Shown here piece after piece: positions 18,230-27,507 of a DNA stretch of 64,000 nucleotides (positions are counted from its first letter, which is position 1; each line of letters begins with the position of its first letter). Under the pieces are notes generated by a model. It saw nothing but the letters and a program-made list of their open reading frames with translations. It had not been told where the DNA came from and did no database searches. This DNA comes from DATGLG01 sp035294245 (GTDB lineage Bacteria > Pseudomonadota > Alphaproteobacteria > JACZXZ01). The DNA is taken from assembly GCA_035294245.1 (NCBI GenBank), contig DATGLG010000065.1, positions 1-64,000 of the forward strand, written 5' to 3'. A program made the position numbers and the translations under genes.

Positions 18230-18238
18230 CTCGGCGGC
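18218..18238. terminator. Hairpin enclosing the stop codon, between convergent genes
   Basis: A perfect 9-bp stem GCCGCCGAG / CTCGGCGGC has the TGA stop of the radical SAM gene as its 3-nt loop. It lies 26 bp before the end of the convergent wbpI-like gene. It is a good candidate for a bidirectional terminator, though without a T-tract. Confidence 0.5.
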
Positions 18239-18263
18239 GCACCCCACTGAAAGCCGGTCCGAG

Positions 18264-19301
18264 CTATCGCCCGCCGCGCAGGAGCGCCACGATCTTTTCC
18301 GCCGCCTCGCCATCGCCGTAATCGGGGATCTCGCGACGGGGGGCGTAATCCGCAACCGTCCAGAGGCGGTTCCAGCCGGCTTCGACCGTCTCCACCCATT
18401 CCGTCTCGTTGCGCAAGGTGACGCAAGGCCTGCGATGGAAATAGGCTTCCTTTTGAAGCCCGCCGGAATCTGTGAAGACAGCGCGCGCGCCATCCAAAAG
18501 ACATGCCATGTCGAGATAACCCACGGGGGGGCAGATTCGGAGCCCGGTCAGGCCGATGCCGGCGCGTGCCGCCGCCTCTCGTGTCCGCGGGTGGAGCGGC
18601 AGTATCACCGGCGCCTTCGCCGCACGCTCCTGGAGCCAGGCGACGATACGGGCGAGCTGGGCCGGCTCATCGGTATTCTCCGCGCGGTGGACCGTCGCAA
18701 GGTAATAGCCGTTCGGCTGCACCCCGAGCCTCTCGATGATCTTCGATCGTGTCCGCGCTTGTTCGCGCGCGTGGAGCGTCGCGTCATACATGACGTCGCC
18801 GACGTGATGCACGCCTCGAACGATTCCCTCCCGCGCGAGATTCGCGAGCGCCGCTTGTGTCGGGCAAAGCAGCAGGGTGCTGACATGATCGGCAGCGACG
18901 CGGTTGATCTCCTCGGGCATGCGCCGGTTGAAGGAGCGCAGGCCCGCCTCGACGTGGGCGACCGGGATGTTCAGCTTGGCGGCGGCAAGAGCCGCGGCCA
19001 GGGTCGAATTGGTATCGCCATAGACGATCGTCCAAGCCGGGTGTTCGGCCGCGAGGACAGCCTCGACTGCGATCATCATGCGGCCCGTCATCTCGCCATG
19101 CCCGCCGCCATGGACCCCGAGATGGCGGCGCGGCGCGGGTATTGCCAGCTCCTCGAAGAAGATATCCGACATGTCCGGATCGAAATGCTGGCCGGTATGG
19201 ACGATGATCTCCGCCATATCGGGCGCCTTCGCCAAGGCGCGGCTGACGGCCGCGGCCTTGATGAATTGCGGTCGCGCGCCGACGACGCTGACGATCTTCA
19301 T
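18264..19301 (-). CDS. wbpI: WbpI-like UDP-sugar 2-epimerase
   Basis: 345-residue non-hydrolysing UDP-GlcNAc 2-epimerase family. The GARPQFIKAA opening, HTGQHFDPDMSDIFFEEL, YGDTNSTLA, HVEAGLRSFN, MPEEINR and FTDSGGLQKEA blocks match the WbpI/WlbD branch, which epimerises UDP-2,3-diacetamido-glucuronate to the manno form, more closely than WecB (RPEAIK type). It is cytoplasmic. It is second in a two-gene minus-strand unit; its ATG overlaps the stop of the upstream glycosyltransferase (ATGA). Substrate preference over plain UDP-GlcNAc is inferred from the motifs and from the wbpB, wbpD and wbpE homologues in the region. Confidence 0.85.
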   Translation of the reverse strand: MKIVSVVGARPQFIKAAAVSRALAKAPDMAEIIVHTGQHFDPDMSDIFFEELAIPAPRRHLGVHGGGHGEMTGRMMIAVEAVLAAEHPAWTIVYGDTNSTLAAALAAAKLNIPVAHVEAGLRSFNRRMPEEINRVAADHVSTLLLCPTQAALANLAREGIVRGVHHVGDVMYDATLHAREQARTRSKIIERLGVQPNGYYLATVHRAENTDEPAQLARIVAWLQERAAKAPVILPLHPRTREAAARAGIGLTGLRICPPVGYLDMACLLDGARAVFTDSGGLQKEAYFHRRPCVTLRNETEWVETVEAGWNRLWTVADYAPRREIPDYGDGEAAEKIVALLRGGR

Positions 19302-20503
19302 CGGCCTAGCGCTACCGCTGCGCTCTCGCGAGCCCTCTCTGCGAGCAGCTGGCGATAGAGGGCCAGTTCGCGTTGCTTGGCCTGCTCCGGGGCATAGTCG
19401 CGCTCAAAACGTGCCTTGAGCGCGCCGCCGAGCGAAGCGGCCGCGTCCGGATCGCCGAGCAGGGTTTCGATCGCCCGCCGCCATTCGAGCGGCTCCGATG
19501 GCTCGACCAGCATACCACTCCTTCCGTGCTCGACCAGCTCGGCGTGCCATTCCACCCGGCTGGTAATGACCGGCTTGCCGAGGCTCGCCGCTTCGAGGAG
19601 CACGAATCCCGACATGGGCACGAGGACGAAGGCGGCCTGCCGAAGCAGGGCGTGGATGACGGGCCGCTCTTGCCAGCCAAGGAAGCGGATATCCGCGCGG
19701 CCGGCGAAGCGTCTCTCACCTTCAAGACGCAGGGGGCCATCACCACAGAAGACAAAGGCGAACGGCCTTGCTGGGGCAGGCCGCCATCCCTCGAGCGCAT
19801 CGTAGAGCTTGTCGGTGAATTTGTAGCGATTGAGAAAGCCGATGATGGGAACCAAAGCGGCATCGGAAGGGAGTCCGACGCGTGCGAGGGTCGCGATATC
19901 GTCTGCGGGCTGCGCAGGAATGCGCTCGATCTGCCAGGGAATGACGACGCCTTTGGCGGTGGCGCGGCGGGCGCCAATAATGCGGGCGACGTAATCGAGG
20001 GTGAAGCGGTTTGGCACGATGATGCGGTCGCAAAGCCGCAGGACCAGGGCCTCCATGCCGAAGGAGATCATGCGGCTGTTGAAGTTGTAGCGCCCCTCCA
20101 TGGCTTGGGAGATGCGGTTATCGCCGCCGAGCGAGACCACGACGGGCAAGCCCAAGAGCTTGGCGCCGATGCAGCCGAGCAGGCTGCCCAGATAGGGAAG
20201 CCGTCCGCGAACGATGGTGGCCCGGAAGCGACGCAGCGCCCTCACGACACGGCCCAGCGCGGCGATGAAGAAAATTGGATTTATGCTGTAATATCTGTAG
20301 GATACAAGTTCGATGCGGTAGTCGCCGAAATGCCCGGAGAAGGCGAGGTCCTTCTCGTGGGGCGTGAAGTGGATGACCTTTCGGTACGCCTTGTTGGGAT
20401 TGTAGGTTTCGCCCACCGTCGAGAGATTTCCCTTGGCCGCCAGCGCATGCAGGCTCGAATCCATGAAATTCGCCACGACGATATCGGGTTCAGCGGCTTT
20501 CAT
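19298..20503 (-). CDS. Glycosyltransferase, GT4-like
   Basis: 401 residues, GT-B fold. The C-terminal donor-binding half shows GFLNRYKFTDKLYDAL, FCGDGPL, IRFLGWQER and a FVLLEAASLGKPVITS segment corresponding to the EX7E region of GT4 enzymes. The N-terminal half is less conserved and includes a hydrophobic NPIFFIAALGRVVRAL stretch that may contact the membrane. A GGGGAG lies just before ATG 20503. It is the first gene of the unit with the wbpI-like epimerase, so it is a candidate transferase for the diacetamido-uronic acid. Donor and acceptor are not readable. Confidence 0.82.
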   Translation of the reverse strand: MKAAEPDIVVANFMDSSLHALAAKGNLSTVGETYNPNKAYRKVIHFTPHEKDLAFSGHFGDYRIELVSYRYYSINPIFFIAALGRVVRALRRFRATIVRGRLPYLGSLLGCIGAKLLGLPVVVSLGGDNRISQAMEGRYNFNSRMISFGMEALVLRLCDRIIVPNRFTLDYVARIIGARRATAKGVVIPWQIERIPAQPADDIATLARVGLPSDAALVPIIGFLNRYKFTDKLYDALEGWRPAPARPFAFVFCGDGPLRLEGERRFAGRADIRFLGWQERPVIHALLRQAAFVLVPMSGFVLLEAASLGKPVITSRVEWHAELVEHGRSGMLVEPSEPLEWRRAIETLLGDPDAAASLGGALKARFERDYAPEQAKQRELALYRQLLAERARESAAVALGR

Positions 20504-20643
20504 AAGCTCCCCGTGAAATTCGGCTCCTTCTAGGTTATGACAATCGGCCTGTCCAGCCGGCGCGGATGTGGCGGTCGAGAGTTCCGGTCTGCGTCCCGCG
20601 TCGTGCGCGCGGCACCTCAGCCTCCAGCGGTGTTTCGCCTCGA

Positions 20644-22245
20644 ATGTTTGCGGCTTCCTCCTCTAGCTTCTTCATCTTGCGGCTTCCGCAGGCGCGCGAT
20701 GCGCCGCGCGTCGGCGTCTATCGCTTTCGCGGTGCCGGCGGTGCGGTCGCATGGCCCATGCGGGATGGCGCCAACCTCGGCCTGGCGGGTGCCTGGAACC
20801 TGCTCTTCCGCCTGGGCTTTCTGCCGCAGGTCGTTGCGCTAGAAGGCCTCCCGCGCCCGAGGCGGGGCGACGTGTTGGTGGTCCCTGCACAACCGGGAAA
20901 TGATCTCCCGATCGGGTCGCTGCAGGAATGGCACGCCGCCGGCGGGATGATCCTCGCGAGTGGCGCTACCGAAGCGTGGAGCGGCTTATTGGGGGCCTCG
21001 CTGCGCGTCGTGCGCGCCGGCTATCCCTACGCCGCTTTGGCGGCGGGAGGGGTTGAGAAGGTGCCGCAAGTCGTCGCTCCGCCTGGATGGCCGTTTCTCG
21101 CGGGCGAGGCCGGGCGCGCGACGGCGCTCGGATATCTGCTGGCGCTGCGCGGTGAGCGACAGACGCCACAGCGAGCACTGATCACGCCGCTCACGGACGC
21201 ACCGGCCGTTCTGCGCCATGACGGCATCGTCTATCTAAACGGCGATCCCTTCGCCGCTTACCAGGCCTGGTTGCAAGGCCAGGAGGATCTCGGGCCCTGG
21301 CTCAACTGGCGGCACCGTCTCTTCTGGCTCGACGAGCAGGCGGCGTTTCTGGGGCGGCTGCTCAGGCGCGCCGAGGTCGTCGAGCGCCTGCCGGGTCCTG
21401 GCATTCCGAGCCTCGCAGAGACGACCATCGTGCTCCGTCACGATCTCGATGCCTCGCGCGACACGGCCTATCTCGAGGCCGAAGTGGCGGCAGGGATTCC
21501 CGCCGTGCACGCCATTCTCCACGACGAGAACACGGACTTCTGGCTAAAGGCCTTGGCGCGTCACGACGATCACGAGACCGCGCTCCACTACCACACCAAC
21601 ACCGAGCCCGCCCGATGGCGGCGCCGCGTTCCCTTCCTGCGACGGAGTTCAAGCCGCAGCGGCCCGGCTCATCGGCGATTGGTTGGGCGCGGCCTCGCGC
21701 GCCAAGTCGAATGGGCGCACGACCGCGGCATCGGGGTGGCGACGCTGCATCGGCATTGGAGCTATATCCTCTATCCTGAATTGGTCGACGCGCTCGATGC
21801 CGTCTATCGCACGCTGCCGGACGTCACGGGTAGCAGCAGCTTCTTTCGCGGCCAGGTGCTCCGCTGGGGCGCGCGCGATGCTGGGGAAAGCGTCGGCTCT
21901 TTCCCCGATGCGCAATTCCCAAGCTGGCTTCCTTTTCGGCTCGCGCATGCAGGGGACGATGGCCGCATGCTTGCGGGTTGGGAATCCACCTCGGTGATGG
22001 AAATCGAGCCGGACCTCCTCGAGCAAATGCTCGATCATCACATTCCCGAGCTGGCTCAGCGTGTCTTTACCCTTTGCTTCCATCCCGCCCATGCGCGGCG
22101 CCCGACCTTCACGCCCCAGGGATCGCTCGCCGATTTCCGGCGCATTCTCGGCATCATCCGCGCACGAAGCCTGCCTTGCCTCACCTTGGCCGAAGTCTAT
22201 CGCCGCTTTTCGGCCGCGGCCCAACAGCAGGGTGGAGCGCCTTGA
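20644..22245 (+). CDS. Two-part protein with polysaccharide-deacetylase-like C-terminal half
   Basis: About 533 residues from ATG 20644; an in-frame start at 20566 would add 26 Arg/Ser-rich residues. The C-terminal half resembles the deacetylase-like family opening LRHDLDAS, then an ageing-out helix and the metal-site-like LHYHTNTE, ending with CFHPAHAR, consistent with a CE4-type barrel. The N-terminal third has VLVVPAQPGNDLPIG and GGMILASGATEAW, reminiscent of a glutamine-amidotransferase/ThuA-like Rossmann fold, which is tentative. There is no signal peptide. It diverges from the glycosyltransferase upstream and its stop overlaps the TTG of the next methyltransferase. It may deacetylate or otherwise edit a cytoplasmic glycan intermediate. 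Confidence 0.65.
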   Translation: MFAASSSSFFILRLPQARDAPRVGVYRFRGAGGAVAWPMRDGANLGLAGAWNLLFRLGFLPQVVALEGLPRPRRGDVLVVPAQPGNDLPIGSLQEWHAAGGMILASGATEAWSGLLGASLRVVRAGYPYAALAAGGVEKVPQVVAPPGWPFLAGEAGRATALGYLLALRGERQTPQRALITPLTDAPAVLRHDGIVYLNGDPFAAYQAWLQGQEDLGPWLNWRHRLFWLDEQAAFLGRLLRRAEVVERLPGPGIPSLAETTIVLRHDLDASRDTAYLEAEVAAGIPAVHAILHDENTDFWLKALARHDDHETALHYHTNTEPARWRRRVPFLRRSSSRSGPAHRRLVGRGLARQVEWAHDRGIGVATLHRHWSYILYPELVDALDAVYRTLPDVTGSSSFFRGQVLRWGARDAGESVGSFPDAQFPSWLPFRLAHAGDDGRMLAGWESTSVMEIEPDLLEQMLDHHIPELAQRVFTLCFHPAHARRPTFTPQGSLADFRRILGIIRARSLPCLTLAEVYRRFSAAAQQQGGAP

Positions 22246-22958
22246 AGAAGCCCACACTCCTCGACCGCGCCGTGATGGCGTCCTTGCGGCGCTTCTTCGA
22301 CGAGCGCGCAATGTCCGCGAACCTGGCGATCAGGAACGGCTACGGCGCGGTCGAGGATAGCGAGCTCGTATCTTTTTACGATGACCTCTATCGGGACCTC
22401 GATCGCCACCTGCAAGCTGGTCCCGGACAACGGGTGCTCGATGTCGGTTGCGGCACTGGGGAAATCTTGAGCCGGCTTGCAGCCTCGAGCGGCCAGGCGA
22501 TTGGAATCGACATCGCCCCCAACATGGTTCGGGCGGCACGCGAGAGGGGTCTCGACGCCCGGATCTATGACGGCGCGCGGTTTCCTTTTCCCGACGCCGC
22601 ATTCGACCGCGTGCTAATGAATTTCGTTCTGATCAACGTGCCCCAAGCGACGCTCGCGCAGCGCCTCATCGAGGAGGCGCTCCGGGTCCTGGCGCCCGGA
22701 GGGCGGCTTCTCGTCGGCACGAATCCGAAGCCGTCGCAGAATTCGTTTGCCGTCGTGCGGGATCTCGGCCCGTATCGGCGCCTGAGGGAGTTGATCTCCA
22801 TGCGCCTGCGCTCCCGCGATTTCTGGGTCGTCTGTTACGACTACGCCTTCTTCATGGCGTTCTTTGAGCGATGCGCGCTCTCAGCCGTCCACGTGGTGGG
22901 CGCTGCGGTCGGGCATCCGTCGATGAAGGGAAAATTCCACGTTCTGATGTGCAAATGA
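22242..22958 (+). CDS. Class I SAM-dependent methyltransferase
   Basis: About 238 residues. SAM-binding VLDVGCGTGEI is at 65-75, acidic motif IGIDIAPNM follows, and RVLAPGGRLLVGTNP closes the core. The TTG at 22242 is chosen because GGTGGAG sits just upstream and the codon overlaps the previous TGA (TTGA), typical of coupling here; ATG at codon 12 is the alternative. It likely methylates a sugar or carrier-linked intermediate together with its neighbours. Unlike the methyltransferase at 14.2 kb it is intact and not obviously a paralogue of it. Confidence 0.83.
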   Translation: MKKPTLLDRAVMASLRRFFDERAMSANLAIRNGYGAVEDSELVSFYDDLYRDLDRHLQAGPGQRVLDVGCGTGEILSRLAASSGQAIGIDIAPNMVRAARERGLDARIYDGARFPFPDAAFDRVLMNFVLINVPQATLAQRLIEEALRVLAPGGRLLVGTNPKPSQNSFAVVRDLGPYRRLRELISMRLRSRDFWVVCYDYAFFMAFFERCALSAVHVVGAAVGHPSMKGKFHVLMCK

Positions 22959-22998
22959 GGGCGGGCACTCAGTGCGCACCAGCCCGTAAAGGTCGGCT

Positions 22999-24114
22999 GT
23001 GACTCTCAGCTTCGTCCCGTTCGAGAAGGAAGATCCTCGGGCCTGGTCCGCCTTCGTCGATTCGTGCGACGAGGCCTGGTTACCGCATCGCCCGGAATTC
23101 CTCGCCGCATCCCCGGAAGACTGCTCCTTCTCGTTGCGCCGGAATGGCGAGCTTATCGGCGTTTGCGCTCTGGCGCGCCAGAGGCAGGGCCGCGCCGCCG
23201 CCGTGCTCTACGGGGCGGGACTCGCCCTGGCATCGACGGTCGCATTCCACGATATCGTCGACGATTTCCGTGCGGAACTCCACGCGCTCGTCGCGCGCCA
23301 GGGGGCGCTTGCGGTGCAATTCAATCAGCCGCCCTTGTCGCCTGCTTTGGCGGGGCGTCGTTATGCCGATTCAATTCTGATGGAGCTCGGTTTCTCGTGC
23401 GGCCTCCGGTGGGGCTTCAATCTCGATTACGTCACGGGGTTCCATACGGTCATCGAGCTTTCCCATGAGATGGGCGCCATCCTCAAGGGGTTCACCAAAG
23501 GGAACCGCGCCTGTGTCGCGCGCTGCCGTCGCCTCGCGGCAACGGCCGAATTCAGCGATGCGGCGCGCTTTTCCGATGGACATTGGGATGCCTTCGTCAA
23601 TATTCATCGGGCGACTTATGCACGAACGGGTGCTGCTGCCTTCTCCGAGGAGCATCTCGCGCGGCTCAAGCGGCACGCCCAGGCGGGCTTCATCGCCTTG
23701 GCGGCCTTAAGGCTCGACGGGGAGCTCGTCGCGGCCATCCTTCTCGAGACGTATAAGGGCGGGGCGAATTACCTCGCGGGCGGCTGTCGCGACGACGCCC
23801 AGAAGCTCGGTGCCATGGTTTATCTGCACTTTCTCGCTATGGAGAGAATGAAGCTCGCCGGCTACCGTTATTATTGTATGGGGCCGTCGTTCCCGGCACT
23901 CCGAGGCACCAAGATGGGTGCCATCGGTGACTTCAAGCGCCGATTCGGCGGCGCCAAATGGGATATCCTCGCCGGCGAGCTGGTCACGGACCGACGGTTG
24001 TATTGGCGGCGGATCCTACTGCCTCGGGCGGTCAAATTCATTGGCGCTCGAGGATTTCTGCCGTCGGGCTTGGCGCGGATGTGGAATCGCCTTCGCAACC
24101 GGGGCGCGGCGTGA
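22999..24114 (+). CDS. FemAB/GNAT-like acyl or aminoacyl transferase
   Basis: 371 residues from a GTG start. Overall layout fits the GNAT fold duplicated as in FemAB-type proteins: an N-terminal half with VDSCDEAWLPHRPEFL, then LKGFTKGNRACVARCRR (resembling the basic segment before the second GNAT unit), HRATYARTGA and YYCMGPSFPALRGT near the end. In exopolysaccharide loci this family (often annotated GNAT_6 or CelD-like) is assumed to acylate sugars; FemAB relatives attach amino acids. It is cytoplasmic, with no membrane segments. It lies between the methyltransferase (40 bp) and the ABC flippase (85 bp). Confidence 0.7.
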   Translation: MTLSFVPFEKEDPRAWSAFVDSCDEAWLPHRPEFLAASPEDCSFSLRRNGELIGVCALARQRQGRAAAVLYGAGLALASTVAFHDIVDDFRAELHALVARQGALAVQFNQPPLSPALAGRRYADSILMELGFSCGLRWGFNLDYVTGFHTVIELSHEMGAILKGFTKGNRACVARCRRLAATAEFSDAARFSDGHWDAFVNIHRATYARTGAAAFSEEHLARLKRHAQAGFIALAALRLDGELVAAILLETYKGGANYLAGGCRDDAQKLGAMVYLHFLAMERMKLAGYRYYCMGPSFPALRGTKMGAIGDFKRRFGGAKWDILAGELVTDRRLYWRRILLPRAVKFIGARGFLPSGLARMWNRLRNRGAA

Positions 24115-24199
24115 TACGAGGCGCGCGATGATTCGATACTCCCGGCAGGCGTAACGAGAAGATCGGCGTTCATGCTCCAAGCTTTAGCGGAATAAGGCG

Positions 24200-25999
24200 A
24201 TGGCCTCTCGCGCTACGAGCTTCGGCGTTAGGCTCGCCCGCGATCTTTGGCAGAAGCTGGGCTGGCGCCTGGGCTTGTTTCTCGTCCTCGCCGTCCTCGG
24301 CGGTTTGACGGATGGCATAGCCATGGCGCTGCTCTTCCCCTTGGTGGGTGCCCTCGGCATCGGGGGTGCGGAAAACAACGCCGTGAGCGCGGCGGCGGCG
24401 AGGCTTTTCGCGTTCCTTGGGATGCCGAACAGCCTCCTTTCCGTTGGGGCCGTGCTGATCGTTGCCTTCGTTCTTCAGAGTGCCCTGGCGCTTGCGGCGG
24501 GGTGGCTCGCCGCGGCGCTCAGCGCGGATTACGTCGTCGCCTGGCGCCTCAGCCTGCTCCGGCGGCTCATGGATGCCGGCTGGCCCTTTTATCTCAACAA
24601 GCGGGCTGGCGAGCTGCAGAGCCGGCTCTTCAACGACTGCCAATGGCTTGGCTTGGCTTTCTTCACCGCGACCCAGATGCTGTCTACGGCACTCGTCGCC
24701 GTCATCTATGTCGTTCTGGCCTTGCTGGCGTCTTGGCAGATCACGCTCGCGCTGACTGCGATCGCGCTCGTCATCATCGGTCTGACGCATCCGATCATCC
24801 GTCGCGGCGAAAACCTCGGGAACCGCATCACGGCGAAGAATGCGGAGTTCAATTCGCTGTCAAACGAGATCTTCAACGGCATGAAGGCCGTGAAGGCCAC
24901 GGCTTCGGAGGACTTCGTTACGGGGCAGTTCAGCGAGCTTTTCGGCGCGCTGCGGAAACTCTATTTCTGGACGAACTTCAATGTCAGCCTTCTCAAGGCG
25001 AGCTTCGAGACGGTCTCGATCATCGCTCTCGTCGCCATGCTCATTGTCACCGTCGAATACTTCCATGTCGATTTCTCGACGATCATGGTAGTGCTTGCGC
25101 TCTTCGTCCGGCTCTATCCGCGAATCGGCACGTTTCAGCAGAATTTGCAGTCGACGGTCTTCTATACGGGCAGCCTGCGTGCGCTCGATGCGGCAGTCGA
25201 AGAGAGCGCCGCGGCACAAGAGCAGGATCCTGGTCACGACGTGCCGGCGCGCGTCCTCCGCGAGGGGCAAAATCTCGTATTGCGCGACGTCATCGCGGGG
25301 TATGGCGGAACGCCCGTTCTCGACGGCCTCACCCTCGAGATTCCCGCGGGGGCGACGGTCGGCATCGTTGGCGCCTCGGGCGCCGGCAAGACCACCTTGC
25401 TCGACTGCCTGTTGCGCTTGATCGAGCCAAGCGCCGGCGCCGTCCTCGTCGATGGCGAGCCGCTTCAAGCCTTGTCGCTACGGAATTGGCGCCGCTCGGT
25501 CGGCTATGTCGCGCAGGATACCGTGCTCTTCAACGCCTCGATCCGCGACAATATCGCTTGGGGCAACGACGACTATGATGAAACCGCCATCATCGAAGCG
25601 GCGCGCCGTGCGCACGCCCACGGCTTCATCATGGAGACGGCGCAGGGCTATGAGACGGTCATTGGCGATCGCGGCGTCCGCCTGTCGGGCGGTCAGCGGC
25701 AGCGTCTCGGCCTCGCTCGCGCCCTTCTCGGCCGAAAGTCGCTTCTGATCCTCGACGAGGCCACGAGCGCCCTCGATTCAGACGCCGAGGCGAAAGTGAT
25801 GGAGGCGGTGCGCGCGCTCCATGGCAGCCTGACCATCATCATCGTCGCCCATCGCCTGTCCACGGTCCGCTACGCCGACCGCATCCATGTGCTCGATGCA
25901 GGCCGGGTCATCGAATCCGGCACTTGGGCCGAGCTCCTCGCTCATGACGGGGCCTTCGCGCGGCTGTGGGCGATGCAAAGCGACCATCCGGCGCCATGA
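24200..25999 (+). CDS. MsbA/PglK-type ABC exporter (lipid-linked glycan flippase candidate)
   Basis: 599-residue half-transporter with an N-terminal six-helix permease (hydrophobic spans from about residues 23 to 320) fused to an ATPase. Walker A GASGAGKT begins near 391, the Q-loop is in YVAQDTVLF, the signature is LSGGQRQRLGLARALL, Walker B LLILDEATSALD and an H-loop IIVAHRLST. It would work as a homodimer. In a sugar cluster lacking Wzx or Wzm/Wzt genes it is the best candidate to flip the lipid-linked saccharide, as PglK does. Its stop overlaps the ATG of the next polytopic protein (ATGA), supporting a joint role. Confidence 0.85.
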   Translation: MASRATSFGVRLARDLWQKLGWRLGLFLVLAVLGGLTDGIAMALLFPLVGALGIGGAENNAVSAAAARLFAFLGMPNSLLSVGAVLIVAFVLQSALALAAGWLAAALSADYVVAWRLSLLRRLMDAGWPFYLNKRAGELQSRLFNDCQWLGLAFFTATQMLSTALVAVIYVVLALLASWQITLALTAIALVIIGLTHPIIRRGENLGNRITAKNAEFNSLSNEIFNGMKAVKATASEDFVTGQFSELFGALRKLYFWTNFNVSLLKASFETVSIIALVAMLIVTVEYFHVDFSTIMVVLALFVRLYPRIGTFQQNLQSTVFYTGSLRALDAAVEESAAAQEQDPGHDVPARVLREGQNLVLRDVIAGYGGTPVLDGLTLEIPAGATVGIVGASGAGKTTLLDCLLRLIEPSAGAVLVDGEPLQALSLRNWRRSVGYVAQDTVLFNASIRDNIAWGNDDYDETAIIEAARRAHAHGFIMETAQGYETVIGDRGVRLSGGQRQRLGLARALLGRKSLLILDEATSALDSDAEAKVMEAVRALHGSLTIIIVAHRLSTVRYADRIHVLDAGRVIESGTWAELLAHDGAFARLWAMQSDHPAP

Positions 26000-27507
26000 T
26001 CACCGGCGCCGCTCCGCTATGGCAGGCCGTGGCGTGGCTGCCGCTCGCCCTCGCTCTCTTTTCATTGGGCCGGCTTGCGCCCATCTGGCGATTCCGCCAC
26101 CAGGGATGCGACGCCTATTTCTTCCTGCAATGCGCCGAGGCCTTCCGGCGCGACCGGCGCGTCCCCATCGAGCTTTCCGGCCTCTATCTCCTCGAGCCAC
26201 GGGAGCAGTGGTATCCGCCGCTCTTCCCGGTACTCCTCGGCGTGCTGCCGGAGCGCTGGGTGGCGCGCGGTTATTGGGCGCTCAACACCATCGTCGATAT
26301 GGCGATTGCGGCCGCGCTTTTCATATGGGTTGCGGAGACGGCGGATTTCGCACGCGCCTGGGCTGCGCTTCTCCTCTATGCCACCGACGCGAATTTCGTG
26401 AGCGAGTATCGCGGCCTGACCTCGCGGCCTTTATCCGCGGTGCTCTACGGCATCTTCGTGATCGCTGCGGCGCTTGCCGCCCTTCAGGGCATGACTTGGC
26501 TTATCGTCGCGGCAATCGCCGGGATGCTGGTGATCTATACCCATAAGCTCACGACTCAGCTCCTGTGGTTCGCGGTGCCGTTCCTGACAGCGCTACGCGG
26601 CGAATGGGTCTGGCTGGCGGCGCTTGCAGGAGCCTATCTTCTTGCGCTCGCCGTCAAGCCGAGCCTCTTCGTCAAGGTGCAACGCGCCCATTGGGACATC
26701 GTGGCCTTCTGGCATCGCAACTGGAATCTGCTCGGCGCGCATCAAATCCGCAATTCGCCGGTCTATGGCCGTGAGGCGGCGCATGCCGGGTTCCATCGTG
26801 GCGACGGGCCGCGGATCCTTGTCGTGCATGGCAAGCGGCTTTTCCTTCAGAATCCCTGGGTGCTGATGTTGCTCCCGGCAGCGCTGCAGAGCCGCTGGGC
26901 CCCGCTTGACCTCCTCTTCGTCCAACTGACCGCGGCAACTTACCTGTGGGCGGCCGCGACGCTGCTGATCCCTTGGCTGCGCTCTCTCGGCGAAGGAACC
27001 AAATACGTCAAATATGCGACCCCTTTCACACTTGCGCTTGCCATGCGGAGCATCGCCGATGGAAGCCTCCTGGCTTGGGCCATCGGCGCTCTGTGCCTCG
27101 GCCTTCACCTTTACCATTACCAGCGCATCTGCCGGGAATTGTCGCAGGTCCGCCAGGAGAGCGGCAGCCTCAACCCGAGCCTGCAAGCGATGATCGAGCG
27201 CTTCCGGAAAGATGCCGCCGCGCGCATCCTGTGCCTGCCGGCCCAGCTTGCCGATCTGATCGCCTATGCCTCCCGCCGGCCGGTGCTGTGGGGCACCCAT
27301 GGCTACGGATTCAAGCAGGTCGAGTCGTTTTTCCCGGTGCTTCGGCAGCCTGTGGAAGCGCTCATGCGCGCGCATGGTTTGACTTATCTGCTCGTCGACT
27401 CGCGATACGTGGAGCCCGGGGAGCTGCGCCTCCCGAGGCAATTCACGCTGGTCCTGGTCAGCGAAAGCTATCGCTTGTTCGCCTGGAGCGAGGCGAGGGA
27501 AGACTGA
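25996..27507 (+). CDS. Polytopic membrane protein, GT-C glycosyltransferase-like
   Basis: 503 residues with about nine hydrophobic spans up to residue 380 and a soluble C-terminal domain of roughly 120 residues (RFRKDAAARILCLPAQ onward, ending SYRLFAWSEAR). The first large loop has HQGCDAYFFLQCAEAFRRD and then QWYPPLFPVLLG, a placement of acidic residue plus WxPP-like segment reminiscent of GT-C enzymes. No family is recognised with certainty; it could be a lipid-sugar-dependent transferase, a polymerase or a ligase. ATG 25996 overlaps the ABC stop by 4 bp and the next glycosyltransferase follows with no gap. Confidence 0.65.
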   Translation: MITGAAPLWQAVAWLPLALALFSLGRLAPIWRFRHQGCDAYFFLQCAEAFRRDRRVPIELSGLYLLEPREQWYPPLFPVLLGVLPERWVARGYWALNTIVDMAIAAALFIWVAETADFARAWAALLLYATDANFVSEYRGLTSRPLSAVLYGIFVIAAALAALQGMTWLIVAAIAGMLVIYTHKLTTQLLWFAVPFLTALRGEWVWLAALAGAYLLALAVKPSLFVKVQRAHWDIVAFWHRNWNLLGAHQIRNSPVYGREAAHAGFHRGDGPRILVVHGKRLFLQNPWVLMLLPAALQSRWAPLDLLFVQLTAATYLWAAATLLIPWLRSLGEGTKYVKYATPFTLALAMRSIADGSLLAWAIGALCLGLHLYHYQRICRELSQVRQESGSLNPSLQAMIERFRKDAAARILCLPAQLADLIAYASRRPVLWGTHGYGFKQVESFFPVLRQPVEALMRAHGLTYLLVDSRYVEPGELRLPRQFTLVLVSESYRLFAWSEARED

